Of a stretch of 13,383 bases of DNA, positions 5,162 through 12,426 are shown one piece after another. Every line of letters begins with the position of its first letter. Positions within the stretch are counted from its first letter, which is position 1. The notes under the pieces are model-generated. The model saw only the letters and a program-made list of their open reading frames with translations, searched no databases and was not told the DNA's origin. The DNA is from an uncultured Oscillospiraceae bacterium. GTDB taxonomy: Bacteria; Bacillota; Clostridia; Oscillospirales; Ruminococcaceae. The position numbers and the translations under genes are program-made. The stretch covers positions 1-13,383 of the forward strand of contig CAKTAM010000047.1 of assembly GCA_934527255.1 (NCBI GenBank), read 5' to 3'.

Positions 5162-7690
5162 ATGGAGCGGGAAGACTATCTGTTGTTTCAGATCGAAAAA
5201 AGCGCGCGTATTCCCAAGCTGGTAGAGCATCTGTATGCGAAAATGCCGGAGATCGAAGCGGATCGTGCCGTACTGTTGACGGAATCGTATCAGCAGACGG
5301 AAAATCTGCCGATCATCAAGCGCCGTTCGGCAGCGTTTTCGCATATTCTGCGTCATATTCCCATCGTTATCCGGCCGGATGAGCTGATCGTCGGAAGCAA
5401 CAGCATTGCGCCGCGCGGCTGTCAGCTGTTCCCGGAGTATTCGGGCGATTGGGTCGAGCAGGAGTACGAAACCTTTGAGACTCGGGAGGCGGATCCGTTC
5501 CATATCTCTCCGGAAACTATCGCCAAGCTGAAAAAGGTTTATCCCTACTGGAAAGGCAAAAGCACCAGCGAGCTGGCTACGGCGCTGATGGCACCGGAAG
5601 CGCTTCTGGCCTTTCAGCATAACATTTTTACGACCGGCAACTATTTTTACAATGGCGTCGGCCATGTCTGTGTGCAGTACGATAAGGTGCTGAGCATCGG
5701 TTACGAGGGCATTCGTGCACAGGCGCAGCAGGCAATGGAAAATTGCCATGTCAGTGACCCGGATTATGCCTCCCGTCATGCTTTTCTGGAAGCTGTCGTC
5801 GAGTGCTGCGACGCAGTTATGGCATATGCAAAGCGCTATGCCGACCTGGCACGCAAGGAAGCAGAAAGCTGCAGCAGCCTGGTACGCCGTGAGGAGCTTT
5901 TGAAAATCGCAGCCAACTGCGAGCGCGTGCCTGCCAAACCGGCGCGCAGCTTCTATGAGGCCTGCCAGTCGTTCTGGTTTGTGCAGCAGCTGCTGCAGAT
6001 GGAGTCGAGCGGCCATTCCATCTCTCCCGGCCGTTTCGATCAGTATATGTATCCTTACTTTAAGAAGGATCTGGACGAGGGAAAGATTACGCTGGAATCT
6101 GCTCAGGAGCTGCTGGACTGCATCTGGGTCAAGCTGAACGATCTGAACAAGGTACGTGATGCTGCTTCGGCAGAGGGCTTTGCCGGTTACAGTTTGTTCC
6201 AGAATCTGATCGCGGGCGGTCAGGATGAAAACGGCATGGATGCCACAAACGAGCTTTCCTATATGACGTTGGAGGCCTCTATTCATGTGGCGCTGCCCAT
6301 GCCCTCCATGTCGGTGCGTGTCTGGAACGGTACACCGCAAAGCTTCCTGCTCAAGGCGGCTTCGCTGACCCGTACGGGCGTCGGTCTGCCGGCATATTAT
6401 AATGATGAGGTCATTATCCCGGCCCTGATGAACCGTGGCCTGAACCTGAAGGAAGCACGGAATTACTGCATCATCGGCTGCGTAGAGCCGCAGTGCCCCG
6501 GCCGTACTGACGGCTGGCACGATGCCGCTTTCTTCAATATGTGCCGTCCGCTGGAAATGGTGTTTTCCAACGGTATGGATAATGGCGTGCAGATCGGCCC
6601 CCGCACCGGCGATGTCACTAAGATGAAGACGTTTGACGAGGTGTTTGACGCTTATAAAAAGCAGACGGAATACTTCATCGAAATGATGGTCAATTCGGAC
6701 AATGCCATTGATACGGCGCACGCCGTCCGCTGCCCGCTGCCGTTTGAATCCTGCATGGTGGATGATTGCATTGCCCGCGGAAAGAGCGTGCAGGAGGGCG
6801 GCGCGCATTTCAACTTTACCGGGCCGCAGGGCTTTGGCATTGCCAATATGTCTGATTCGCTTTGGGCGATCCGTCAGCTGGTGTTTGAAGAGAAGAAGCT
6901 GACCATGGCAGAGTACAAGGAAGCCATTGAAAACAACTTTGGCTATGAGATGCATGAGAAAAAGGCCAAGGAGCTGACAAAGAATATTGCTGTTGCCATG
7001 GTGCGCGATGGCAAGAAGCTGGATGAAGAGGATGTCCGCCGCATTTATGAAATGGTGCGCAAGGGCAACCTGAGCGAAGAAAAGCGCGCCCGGTATCGCG
7101 AGATCCGCGCCATGATCGAGGTGTTGCCCAAGTATGGCAACGACCTGCGCGAGGTCGATTTGTTTGCACGCGAGGTTGCATACACCTATACCAAGCCGCT
7201 GGAGAATTACCGCAACCCCCGCGGCGGCCAGTATCAGGCCGGTCTGTATCCGGTCTCGGCCAATGTGCCGCTGGGCTATCAGACCGGCGCCACACCGGAT
7301 GGGCGTCTGGCAAATACGCCGATCGCTGACGGCGTCGGCCCGGCTTCCGGGCGTGATACCCATGGCCCCACTGCAACGGCTAACTCGGTTGCGCGGTTGG
7401 ATCACGGTATCGCTTCCAATGGCACGCTGTTCAATCAGAAATTCCATCCGTCTGCGCTGGAGGGCCGTTCCGGTCTGGAAAATTTCACCTCTCTGATCCG
7501 TGCATTCTTTGACCAGAAGGGCATGCACATGCAGTTCAACGTTGTTACCCGTGAAACGCTGCTGGATGCACAGAAGCACCCGGAAAAGTACCGGGCGCTG
7601 GTGGTGCGTGTGGCCGGTTACAGCGCGCTGTTTACCACGCTGTCCCGTTCGCTGCAGGATGATATTATCAACCGCACCGAGCAGCACTGA
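5162..7690 (+). CDS. Glycyl radical diol dehydratase (B12-independent 1,2-propanediol/glycerol dehydratase)
   Basis: This 842-residue enzyme is the signature catalyst of the compartment. The radical site is G819 in RVAGYSALF, and the catalytic thiyl residue is C440 in IIGCVEPQ, with E442 as base. Residues known to bind glycerol in Clostridium butyricum DhaB1 (H164, H281, S282, Y339, D447, Y640, as I recall them) have counterparts at H168, H285, S286, Y343, D454 and Y696. This supports loss of water from a vicinal diol to give an aldehyde, rather than choline or hydroxyproline cleavage. Relative to DhaB1 (787 residues) there is an extra, highly charged helical segment at about 596-648. No clear N-terminal encapsulation peptide is present. 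The ribosome site AAGGAG at 5146-5151 lies ten bases from the ATG. Propanediol is favoured over glycerol by the pdu-like context; isethionate lyase is a less likely alternative. Confidence 0.93.
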   Translation: MEREDYLLFQIEKSARIPKLVEHLYAKMPEIEADRAVLLTESYQQTENLPIIKRRSAAFSHILRHIPIVIRPDELIVGSNSIAPRGCQLFPEYSGDWVEQEYETFETREADPFHISPETIAKLKKVYPYWKGKSTSELATALMAPEALLAFQHNIFTTGNYFYNGVGHVCVQYDKVLSIGYEGIRAQAQQAMENCHVSDPDYASRHAFLEAVVECCDAVMAYAKRYADLARKEAESCSSLVRREELLKIAANCERVPAKPARSFYEACQSFWFVQQLLQMESSGHSISPGRFDQYMYPYFKKDLDEGKITLESAQELLDCIWVKLNDLNKVRDAASAEGFAGYSLFQNLIAGGQDENGMDATNELSYMTLEASIHVALPMPSMSVRVWNGTPQSFLLKAASLTRTGVGLPAYYNDEVIIPALMNRGLNLKEARNYCIIGCVEPQCPGRTDGWHDAAFFNMCRPLEMVFSNGMDNGVQIGPRTGDVTKMKTFDEVFDAYKKQTEYFIEMMVNSDNAIDTAHAVRCPLPFESCMVDDCIARGKSVQEGGAHFNFTGPQGFGIANMSDSLWAIRQLVFEEKKLTMAEYKEAIENNFGYEMHEKKAKELTKNIAVAMVRDGKKLDEEDVRRIYEMVRKGNLSEEKRARYREIRAMIEVLPKYGNDLREVDLFAREVAYTYTKPLENYRNPRGGQYQAGLYPVSANVPLGYQTGATPDGRLANTPIADGVGPASGRDTHGPTATANSVARLDHGIASNGTLFNQKFHPSALEGRSGLENFTSLIRAFFDQKGMHMQFNVVTRETLLDAQKHPEKYRALVVRVAGYSALFTTLSRSLQDDIINRTEQH

Positions 7691-7734
7691 GCATGCCGCA
7701 CAATGAGTTTGACAGAAAAGGAGACCGGATTTTC

Positions 7735-8517
7735 GTGGACAAGGAACTGAAAGGACGCATTTTTGATATTCAGCGTTTTTCCATTCACGATGGCCCAGGC
7801 ATTCGCACCATCGTCTTTCTGAAAGGCTGTGTACTGCGCTGCCGTTGGTGCTGCAACCCGGAATCGCAGGAATACCGTGTGCAGGAGATGACCGTCGGCG
7901 GAAAAACCAAGGTCATGGGCCGCGACGTTACCGTTGCGGAGGTCATGGAAGAGGTCTTGAAGGACATGCCCTATTATCGGCGCTCCGGCGGCGGTTTAAC
8001 GCTGTCGGGCGGCGAGTGCCTTTGCCAGCCGGAATTTTCGGCTGCATTGCTGCAGGCTGCGCAGGAGGCAGGGCTGAACACGGCGATCGAATCTACAGCC
8101 TGTGCCAAGTATGAAAATATTCAGAAGCTGCTGCCGTATCTGAATCTGTATCTGCTGGATATCAAGCATATGGATAGTGCAAAGCATAAGGCCTTTACAC
8201 AGCAGCCGAACGAGTTGATCCTGGAAAATGCACGCCGCTTGGCGGTAGATGCCAAAAAACTGATCGTTCGCGTGCCGGTGATCCCGACCTTTAACGATAC
8301 GCCGGAGGAGATTTCGGCGATTGCCCGGTTTGCCAACTCGCTGCCCAACGTAGAGGAACTGCATCTGCTGCCGTATCACCGCTTGGGACAGGATAAGTAT
8401 GCCGGTCTGGGGCGTGACTATACGCTTTCGGATATTGAGCCGATGCCGAAGGAAAAGGTGCAGTATCTGCTGCAGGCGGCGGAATGCTCCGGCCTGCGCT
8501 GTCAGATCGGCGGCTGA
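7735..8517 (+). CDS. Glycyl radical enzyme activase (radical SAM)
   Basis: The activase uses S-adenosylmethionine and a reduced [4Fe-4S] cluster to install the radical on G819 of the preceding enzyme. The radical-SAM motif CxxxCxxC is C32/C36/C39 (GCVLRCRWC), followed by CNPES; LTLSGGE is the SAM-binding Gly-Gly-Glu motif, and FSIHDGPGIRT is typical of activases. The ferredoxin-like insert with two extra clusters seen in many such activases is absent, so the enzyme is compact like pyruvate formate-lyase activase. I chose GTG at 7735 (260 residues) because AAAAGGAG at 7716-7723 precedes it and homologs begin shortly before GRIFDIQRF. An ATG at 7693, three bases after the upstream stop, would add 14 residues but has no ribosome site. 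Confidence 0.93.
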   Translation: MDKELKGRIFDIQRFSIHDGPGIRTIVFLKGCVLRCRWCCNPESQEYRVQEMTVGGKTKVMGRDVTVAEVMEEVLKDMPYYRRSGGGLTLSGGECLCQPEFSAALLQAAQEAGLNTAIESTACAKYENIQKLLPYLNLYLLDIKHMDSAKHKAFTQQPNELILENARRLAVDAKKLIVRVPVIPTFNDTPEEISAIARFANSLPNVEELHLLPYHRLGQDKYAGLGRDYTLSDIEPMPKEKVQYLLQAAECSGLRCQIGG

Positions 8518-8552
8518 CAAAAGCACTGAAGCCGAAAGAAAGGAAGAGACGG

Positions 8553-8924
8553 ATGTCTGGTGAACTGACGCTGCAGGATAAGCTGCGCATTGTACAGGAG
8601 TTGGTGCCCGGTAAACAGCTGTCACTGGCGCACATCATAGCCAACCCGGATAAAATTCTTTATACCAAGCTGGGGCTGGATCCAGCAGTGGAATATTCCA
8701 AATCGGCGATCGGTATTATTACCATCAGCCCGGCAGAAACAGCTGTTATTGTGGCGGATGTGGCCATCAAAGCCGGTAATATTGATTTAAGCTTTGTGGA
8801 TCGTTTCAGCGGCACCGTCATTTTCACCGGCCTTGTTTCAGAGGTCGAGTCCGCCATGAACGCCGTAGTTGGCTATGTGCGCGATCGCTTGGGCTTTACG
8901 GCCTGTGAGCTGACCAGAACCTGA
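8553..8924 (+). CDS. pduU: PduU/EutS-type circularly permuted BMC shell protein
   Basis: A 123-residue BMC-H protein of the permuted PduU/EutS class. The N-terminal segment IVQELVPGKQLSLAHIIANP forms the small beta barrel that caps the hexamer in this class, and the core reads SAIGIITISPAETAVIVADV and DRFSGTVIFTG. The end CELTRT resembles the CSITRT end of PduU. I took the ATG at 8553 because GAAAGGAAG precedes it; an open frame extending back to 8484 would overlap the activase gene and lacks support. Its barrel closes the pore and may serve as a docking site; PduU binds PduV in Salmonella (family knowledge), and pduV follows here after one base. Confidence 0.93.
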   Translation: MSGELTLQDKLRIVQELVPGKQLSLAHIIANPDKILYTKLGLDPAVEYSKSAIGIITISPAETAVIVADVAIKAGNIDLSFVDRFSGTVIFTGLVSEVESAMNAVVGYVRDRLGFTACELTRT

Positions 8925-8925
8925 T

Positions 8926-9399
8926 ATGAAGAAAATCATTTTGGCCGGACGCTCTACCAGCGGAAAAACGACTCTGACGCAGGTACTGCACGGCAAACAG
9001 ATCCAGTATAACAAAACGCAGTATATCAAATACGGCAGCGTGATCATTGATACGCCGGGCGAATATATGGAAGACCGCCATTTGGGGTATGTGCTGGCGC
9101 TGTATTCCTATGAAGCGGATGTGGTAGGCCTGGTTTGTGCGGCGGATGAGCCATATTCACTATTCAGCCCCAATATCACCTGTCAGGCCAATCGCGAGGT
9201 CATTGGCATTGTGACAAAAATCGAAAAGCCGACGGCGCGTGTGCAGCTGGCGAAGCTGTGGCTGCAGCTGGCAGGCTGCAAGAAGATTTTTTGTGTCAGC
9301 TCTTATACCGGTGAAGGTGTTTCGGAACTGATGGATTATCTGATGGAGGGCGGCCATGCCTCCTCGGAATCGTTTGAAGAAGCCATAGATTTCAACTGA
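8926..9399 (+). CDS. pduV: PduV/EutP family P-loop GTPase-like protein
   Basis: A 157-residue Ras-like P-loop protein. The Walker A loop is GRSTSGKTT (residues 8-16), and DTPGEY is the G3 motif typical of the EutP/PduV family. The G4 motif reads TKIE rather than the usual TKxD, which may weaken guanine specificity. PduV is associated with compartment positioning in Salmonella, and EutP of some Firmicutes has been reported to have acetate kinase activity; either could apply, and the second would complete ATP formation from the PduL product. The ATG follows the pduU stop by one base without a good ribosome site, so translational coupling is likely. The last codons lie inside the operon terminator stem. 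Confidence 0.9.
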   Translation: MKKIILAGRSTSGKTTLTQVLHGKQIQYNKTQYIKYGSVIIDTPGEYMEDRHLGYVLALYSYEADVVGLVCAADEPYSLFSPNITCQANREVIGIVTKIEKPTARVQLAKLWLQLAGCKKIFCVSSYTGEGVSELMDYLMEGGHASSESFEEAIDFN

Positions 9400-9416
9400 G
9401 ATCTATGGCCTTTTTT
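9382..9416 (+). terminator. Rho-independent terminator of the microcompartment operon
   Basis: GCCATAGAT at 9382-9390 pairs perfectly with ATCTATGGC at 9401-9409 around a 10-base loop, followed by C and six T (9411-9416). The left arm and part of the loop lie within the last codons and stop of pduV. It ends the long transcript and separates it from the next unit. Confidence 0.9.
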
Positions 9417-9436
9417 CTGTCCATAGCCTGTCGTTT

Positions 9437-9465
9437 CGTGCAAAAGCCGCGGTTGATTTTGCACG
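9437..9465 (+). repeat. Perfect 9-bp inverted repeat overlapping the -35 element (possible operator)
   Basis: CGTGCAAAA (9437-9445) and TTTTGCACG (9457-9465) are exact reverse complements, separated by 11 bases. The right arm overlaps the -35 hexamer, so a dimeric regulator bound here would cover the promoter. The RNA is not transcribed from this promoter at this point, so a DNA-level operator is more likely than an RNA hairpin. No regulator gene is visible nearby. Confidence 0.55.
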
Positions 9466-9481
9466 GGGGCGGTGTTATAAT
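9453..9481 (+). promoter_or_regulatory. Sigma-A-type promoter for the MraY-like/MutS-like operon
   Basis: TTGATT (9453-9458) and TATAAT (9476-9481) are separated by 17 bases, with TG one base before the -10 (extended -10, 9473-9474). It lies 84 bases before the ATG of the membrane transferase gene and directly after the terminator of the previous operon, leaving a leader of roughly 75-80 bases. Confidence 0.8.
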
Positions 9482-9565
9482 ATAAATGTTACCATGCAGA
9501 AAATACGGAATGGGCAGCGTGCTGCGATTCACCCGGAAGCCGCCCAACAAAGGTAGGGAGTTCAT

Positions 9566-10525
9566 ATGTTGTCTGGAAAACTATCCGAACCGGTCGTCTT
9601 TGTGTTTGCTGGGGCGCTGGCCGCTTTTTTGTTGGTGTGCCTTTTACTGAAGACCTGTGCGCGCTTTCTGCCGCGTGATGCCGGGCGTCAATATGCGCAT
9701 GACGGTTCCTTGTCAGCCGGTAAGCCGCGCGGGGCCGGTTTTTTATTTATTCTGGCCTTTGCGGTAGTCGTGATGGTGTTTTTGCCCTTTGTCTGGGAAA
9801 ATGTCATTTATCTTTTTTTGCTGATCGCTGCGATGATAACGGGCTTTTTGGACGATGGCTCGAAAACCCCGTGGGGGGAATACAAAAAGGGGCTGCTGGA
9901 TCTTCTCATTGCCATTCTTGTGGCAGTGACATATCTGAACTTCAATCCACCGCAGCTGCAGCTGGAGTTGTTGAACCGGACGGTGACGCTGCCAACGTTT
10001 GTTTATGGCCTGCTGACGGTCATACTGGTCTGGGTCTCCATCAATGTGACCAACTGTGCAGATGGCGTGGATGGGCTTTCCGCTACGGTATCGCTTGTTA
10101 CGCTGTCCACGCTGTTTGCTGTTTCCTGCCTCACAGAGACGGCTGCGGCATTCCGGGGAATGATCCCGATCTTCTGCGCCTGCCTTGTGGCGTATCTGTG
10201 GTTTAACGCACATCCCAGTCGCCTGATGATGGGCGATGCCGGTTCGCGGGCCATGGGGCTGTTTATTGCATTGGCCGTGCTGAAAACAGGCAGCCCGCTG
10301 CTGTATCTTCTGGCTGCCGCCGTTTTGATTTTGGATGGCGGCCTGGGGCTGCTGAAGGTGTCGCTGCTGCGTTTCTTGAAAATTCGCATATTGAAAAATG
10401 TCCGTACGCCGCTGCATGACCATGTAAGAAAGAATCTGGGGTGGTCGGATACGCAGACGGTGACGCGCTTTGCTATTCTGCAGCTGTTGGGCTGCTTTCT
10501 GGCGCTGTACTTTGTTATGGTTTGA
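9566..10525 (+). CDS. MraY/WecA-like membrane phosphoglycosyl transferase (glycosyltransferase family 4)
   Basis: A 319-residue polytopic membrane protein with about ten hydrophobic segments. It has the polyprenyl-phosphate N-acetylhexosamine-1-phosphate transferase motifs: SAGKPRGAGF (compare MraY SKAGTPTMGG), GFLDDGSK (D96, D97), NCADGVDGLS (D166, D169) and MGDAGS (D224, the catalytic aspartate position). The late cytoplasmic loop reads PLHDHVRKNLGWS where MraY has PIHHHFE followed by GW. Such enzymes attach a sugar phosphate to undecaprenyl phosphate in peptidoglycan or other wall-polymer synthesis. It is outside a division/cell-wall cluster, which suggests a second, specialised member rather than the housekeeping MraY. 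The ribosome site AGGGAG at 9555-9560 is five bases from the ATG. Family is firm, sugar substrate unknown. Confidence 0.88.
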   Translation: MLSGKLSEPVVFVFAGALAAFLLVCLLLKTCARFLPRDAGRQYAHDGSLSAGKPRGAGFLFILAFAVVVMVFLPFVWENVIYLFLLIAAMITGFLDDGSKTPWGEYKKGLLDLLIAILVAVTYLNFNPPQLQLELLNRTVTLPTFVYGLLTVILVWVSINVTNCADGVDGLSATVSLVTLSTLFAVSCLTETAAAFRGMIPIFCACLVAYLWFNAHPSRLMMGDAGSRAMGLFIALAVLKTGSPLLYLLAAAVLILDGGLGLLKVSLLRFLKIRILKNVRTPLHDHVRKNLGWSDTQTVTRFAILQLLGCFLALYFVMV

Positions 10526-10609
10526 GGAAGGCGCGCTATTGAAAGGAATACTCGCTCTTGTGTAAGGGCAAGTAGATAAAAGCAACCAAAGGAAAGGAAG
10601 AAAACGCAT

Positions 10610-11830
10610 TTGAAAACGATCAGCCTGTTGTTTCCGGCAGGAAAAACGGATGTGCCGGTACATACTCTGACAGACGAAACCATCAACGATCTGTCGGTCA
10701 ACTACATTTGTTCTCAATTAAGCAGAAATGCCGGGGAGCAAAATGTCATTAAAAATATTATGGTGCAGTTGTGCGATGACCCGGAGGTCATTCGTTATCG
10801 CTGCGATATTTTTGAGGATGTTCTGCGCTTTCCGGAGCTTCGCAAGCGCATCGGCGCGCTGCTGGATCAGCTGGATTTTCTGAAAAGTGTCGAGCGTCTT
10901 TCCAAGGATACGGATGCTTCCAGCATCTGGCAGCTGATCAACCGGCTGAATGAGCTGGATCATTATATTGACTGCATTGCCGGTATTCGCGATTGCCTGC
11001 AGGGGCTGGATATCCATTCGGAGGGCTTTTCGGATCTTCGCGATTTTGTGGAAGAAATTTATAACGACAGCGGCTTTGATTATCTGAAAAAGGATATCCG
11101 TCATCTGCAGCAGAATGTCTGCAAGATTAAAAGTCTGACACTTGGCGTCAATCTGGATAAGGAATTGCGGCCCATTGAGACGGGCATCATTTCCATCAAT
11201 AACGAAGCCTACAAGGAAATGGGCATTCTTCGCAATCTGTTGGATTTTACCAGAAGCAAGGAAGAAATTCACGACGGCGTAAAGTTTACCGGTATGGCTC
11301 CGTACCATGTGCCCAAGGTTACCCGGGAAGCGGGCGAGGGCGCGGCCAATGCGCTGGAGGGGCTGACGGGCCTTGGCATTAAAAAGCAGCAGGGCAAGGA
11401 GTATGCCGCTTCTCAAATTGGCGGCAACCCGCTGATGAACAACCTGAATCTGACCATTTCGGAAATGCTGCAGGGCGTTGTGCGCAATCTGAAATCGGTA
11501 CTCAGTAAGTATGTCAACATCAGCGGATATGCGCTTTCCGCCCTGATCTCCGAGTTCACCTTTTACATCAAGTGGGCCGAGCTGGTGGATCGTCTGCTGG
11601 CAGCAGGGGCAGTGCTTTCCAAACCGGAAATTCTGGATGAGCCCCGTGCTTTCCGCGGCGAGGGCATCTACAATATGAAGCTGGCGCTTCATAAGCTGGA
11701 CAACCCCGGTGAAGAAATTGTTCAGAATGATTTGGATTTCAGCACACAGCACCGCAGCTGGACAACCCCGGTGAAGAAATTGTTCAGAATGATTTGGATT
11801 TCAGCACACAGCACCGCATTTATATTCTGA
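10610..11830 (+). CDS. MutS-like ATPase, N-terminal part of a frameshifted gene
   Basis: This 406-codon frame encodes the helical core and lever region of a MutS-related protein, without the mismatch-binding domain of true MutS. The start is TTG at 10610, supported by AAGGAAG at 10594-10600 nine bases upstream and by the sequence MKTISLLFPAG. Family-like sequence continues to NPGEEIVQNDLDFSTQHR, then an exact 62-bp tandem duplication shifts the frame and about 20 foreign residues (SWTTPVKKLF and on) precede a TGA. The ATPase half follows in another frame from 11794. With one copy of the repeat removed, a single frame of 576 residues is restored. It follows the MraY-like gene after 84 bases, probably in one operon. 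As it stands the product lacks Walker A and should be inactive. Confidence 0.85.
   Translation: MKTISLLFPAGKTDVPVHTLTDETINDLSVNYICSQLSRNAGEQNVIKNIMVQLCDDPEVIRYRCDIFEDVLRFPELRKRIGALLDQLDFLKSVERLSKDTDASSIWQLINRLNELDHYIDCIAGIRDCLQGLDIHSEGFSDLRDFVEEIYNDSGFDYLKKDIRHLQQNVCKIKSLTLGVNLDKELRPIETGIISINNEAYKEMGILRNLLDFTRSKEEIHDGVKFTGMAPYHVPKVTREAGEGAANALEGLTGLGIKKQQGKEYAASQIGGNPLMNNLNLTISEMLQGVVRNLKSVLSKYVNISGYALSALISEFTFYIKWAELVDRLLAAGAVLSKPEILDEPRAFRGEGIYNMKLALHKLDNPGEEIVQNDLDFSTQHRSWTTPVKKLFRMIWISAHSTAFIF
11694..11818 (+). repeat. Exact 62-bp tandem duplication causing a frameshift in the MutS-like gene
   Basis: Bases 11694-11755 are repeated without a mismatch at 11756-11817, and one further base (11818) continues the period. 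Because 62 is not a multiple of three, the duplication moves the downstream ATPase-coding part into the -1 frame. Deleting one unit rejoins QNDLDFSTQHR directly to IYILTGPNRGGKTT. It may be a true mutation, a reversible switch or an assembly error. Confidence 0.95.
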
Positions 11831-12402
11831 CGGGCCCGAACCGCGGCGGCAAAACAACGATTACACAGGCGGTGGGCATTCTGTATCTGCTGGCGCAAAA
11901 CGGCATTTATGTGCCGGGTACACATGTGGCGATCAGCCCGGCCGACAGCATCTATACGCATTTCCCGGCCGATGAAAACCAGACGGTCGATTTGGGGCGT
12001 CTGGGCGAAGAGTCCAAGCGCTTCAGCGAAATTTTTGCCATGGCGACCTCGCGCAGCCTGCTGCTGCTGAACGAATCGTTCGCGACAACATCGTTTACCG
12101 AAGGGCTGTACATTGCAAAGGATATTACAAAGTCGCTGAAATATCTGGGGGCCAATACCATTTTCAATACGCATATGCACGAGCTGGCGGCGTCTCTGGA
12201 TGAGATGAACGCTTCCTCTGACAGTGCCGATCAGGCCGTCAGCCTGATCACCGGTGTGGAAGAAGGGAAGCGCTCCTATAAAATTTCCATTGCACCGCCG
12301 CAGGGCCTGAGCTTCGCACAGGATATTGCCGAGAAATACGGCGTGACCTTTGCGCAGCTGCAGCAGATCATTCAGCAGAAGCGAACCGAAAACGGCTGCT
12401 GA
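11794..12402 (+). CDS. MutS-like ATPase, C-terminal ATPase part of a frameshifted gene
   Basis: This frame holds the ABC-type ATPase domain of the MutS-like protein. Walker A is GPNRGGKTT (11833-11859), the Walker B region is LLLLNESFATTS with Asn (12070-12072) where true MutS has Asp, and FNTHMHELA matches the conserved switch histidine region. The open stretch begins at a TTG inside the second copy of the 62-bp duplication without a ribosome site, so it is unlikely to be an independent gene; it is the displaced end of the frame that begins at 10610. The NE-S-F-x-T-T form of Walker B occurs in MutS-related families of Firmicutes outside the classical mismatch repair group. A terminator follows 25 bases after the stop. 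Confidence 0.85.
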   Translation: MDFSTQHRIYILTGPNRGGKTTITQAVGILYLLAQNGIYVPGTHVAISPADSIYTHFPADENQTVDLGRLGEESKRFSEIFAMATSRSLLLLNESFATTSFTEGLYIAKDITKSLKYLGANTIFNTHMHELAASLDEMNASSDSADQAVSLITGVEEGKRSYKISIAPPQGLSFAQDIAEKYGVTFAQLQQIIQQKRTENGC

Positions 12403-12426
12403 ACCATGAGATAAAGGCAAGGAACA

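Noticed and set aside
4925..7687. A 920-codon open frame on the minus strand
   Set aside because: It lies antisense to pduT and the glycyl radical enzyme, both of which have strong family motifs. Its product is His/Gln/Arg-rich without recognisable domains; long antisense frames are common opposite codon-biased genes.
5162..7690. Choline trimethylamine-lyase (CutC) assignment for the glycyl radical enzyme
   Set aside because: The region after the catalytic Cys reads PQCPGRTDGWHDAAF and the N-terminal part has GHSISPGRFDQ, as in diol dehydratases; CutC has a different sequence after GCVEPQ (KSGRIYQW type).
11789..11830. Possible programmed -1 frameshift joining the two MutS-like frames
   Set aside because: The overlap has no X-XXY-YYZ slippery heptamer (it reads GCA TTT ATA TTC), and a shift here would still leave the duplicated peptide in the protein. 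The exact 62-bp duplication explains the break fully.
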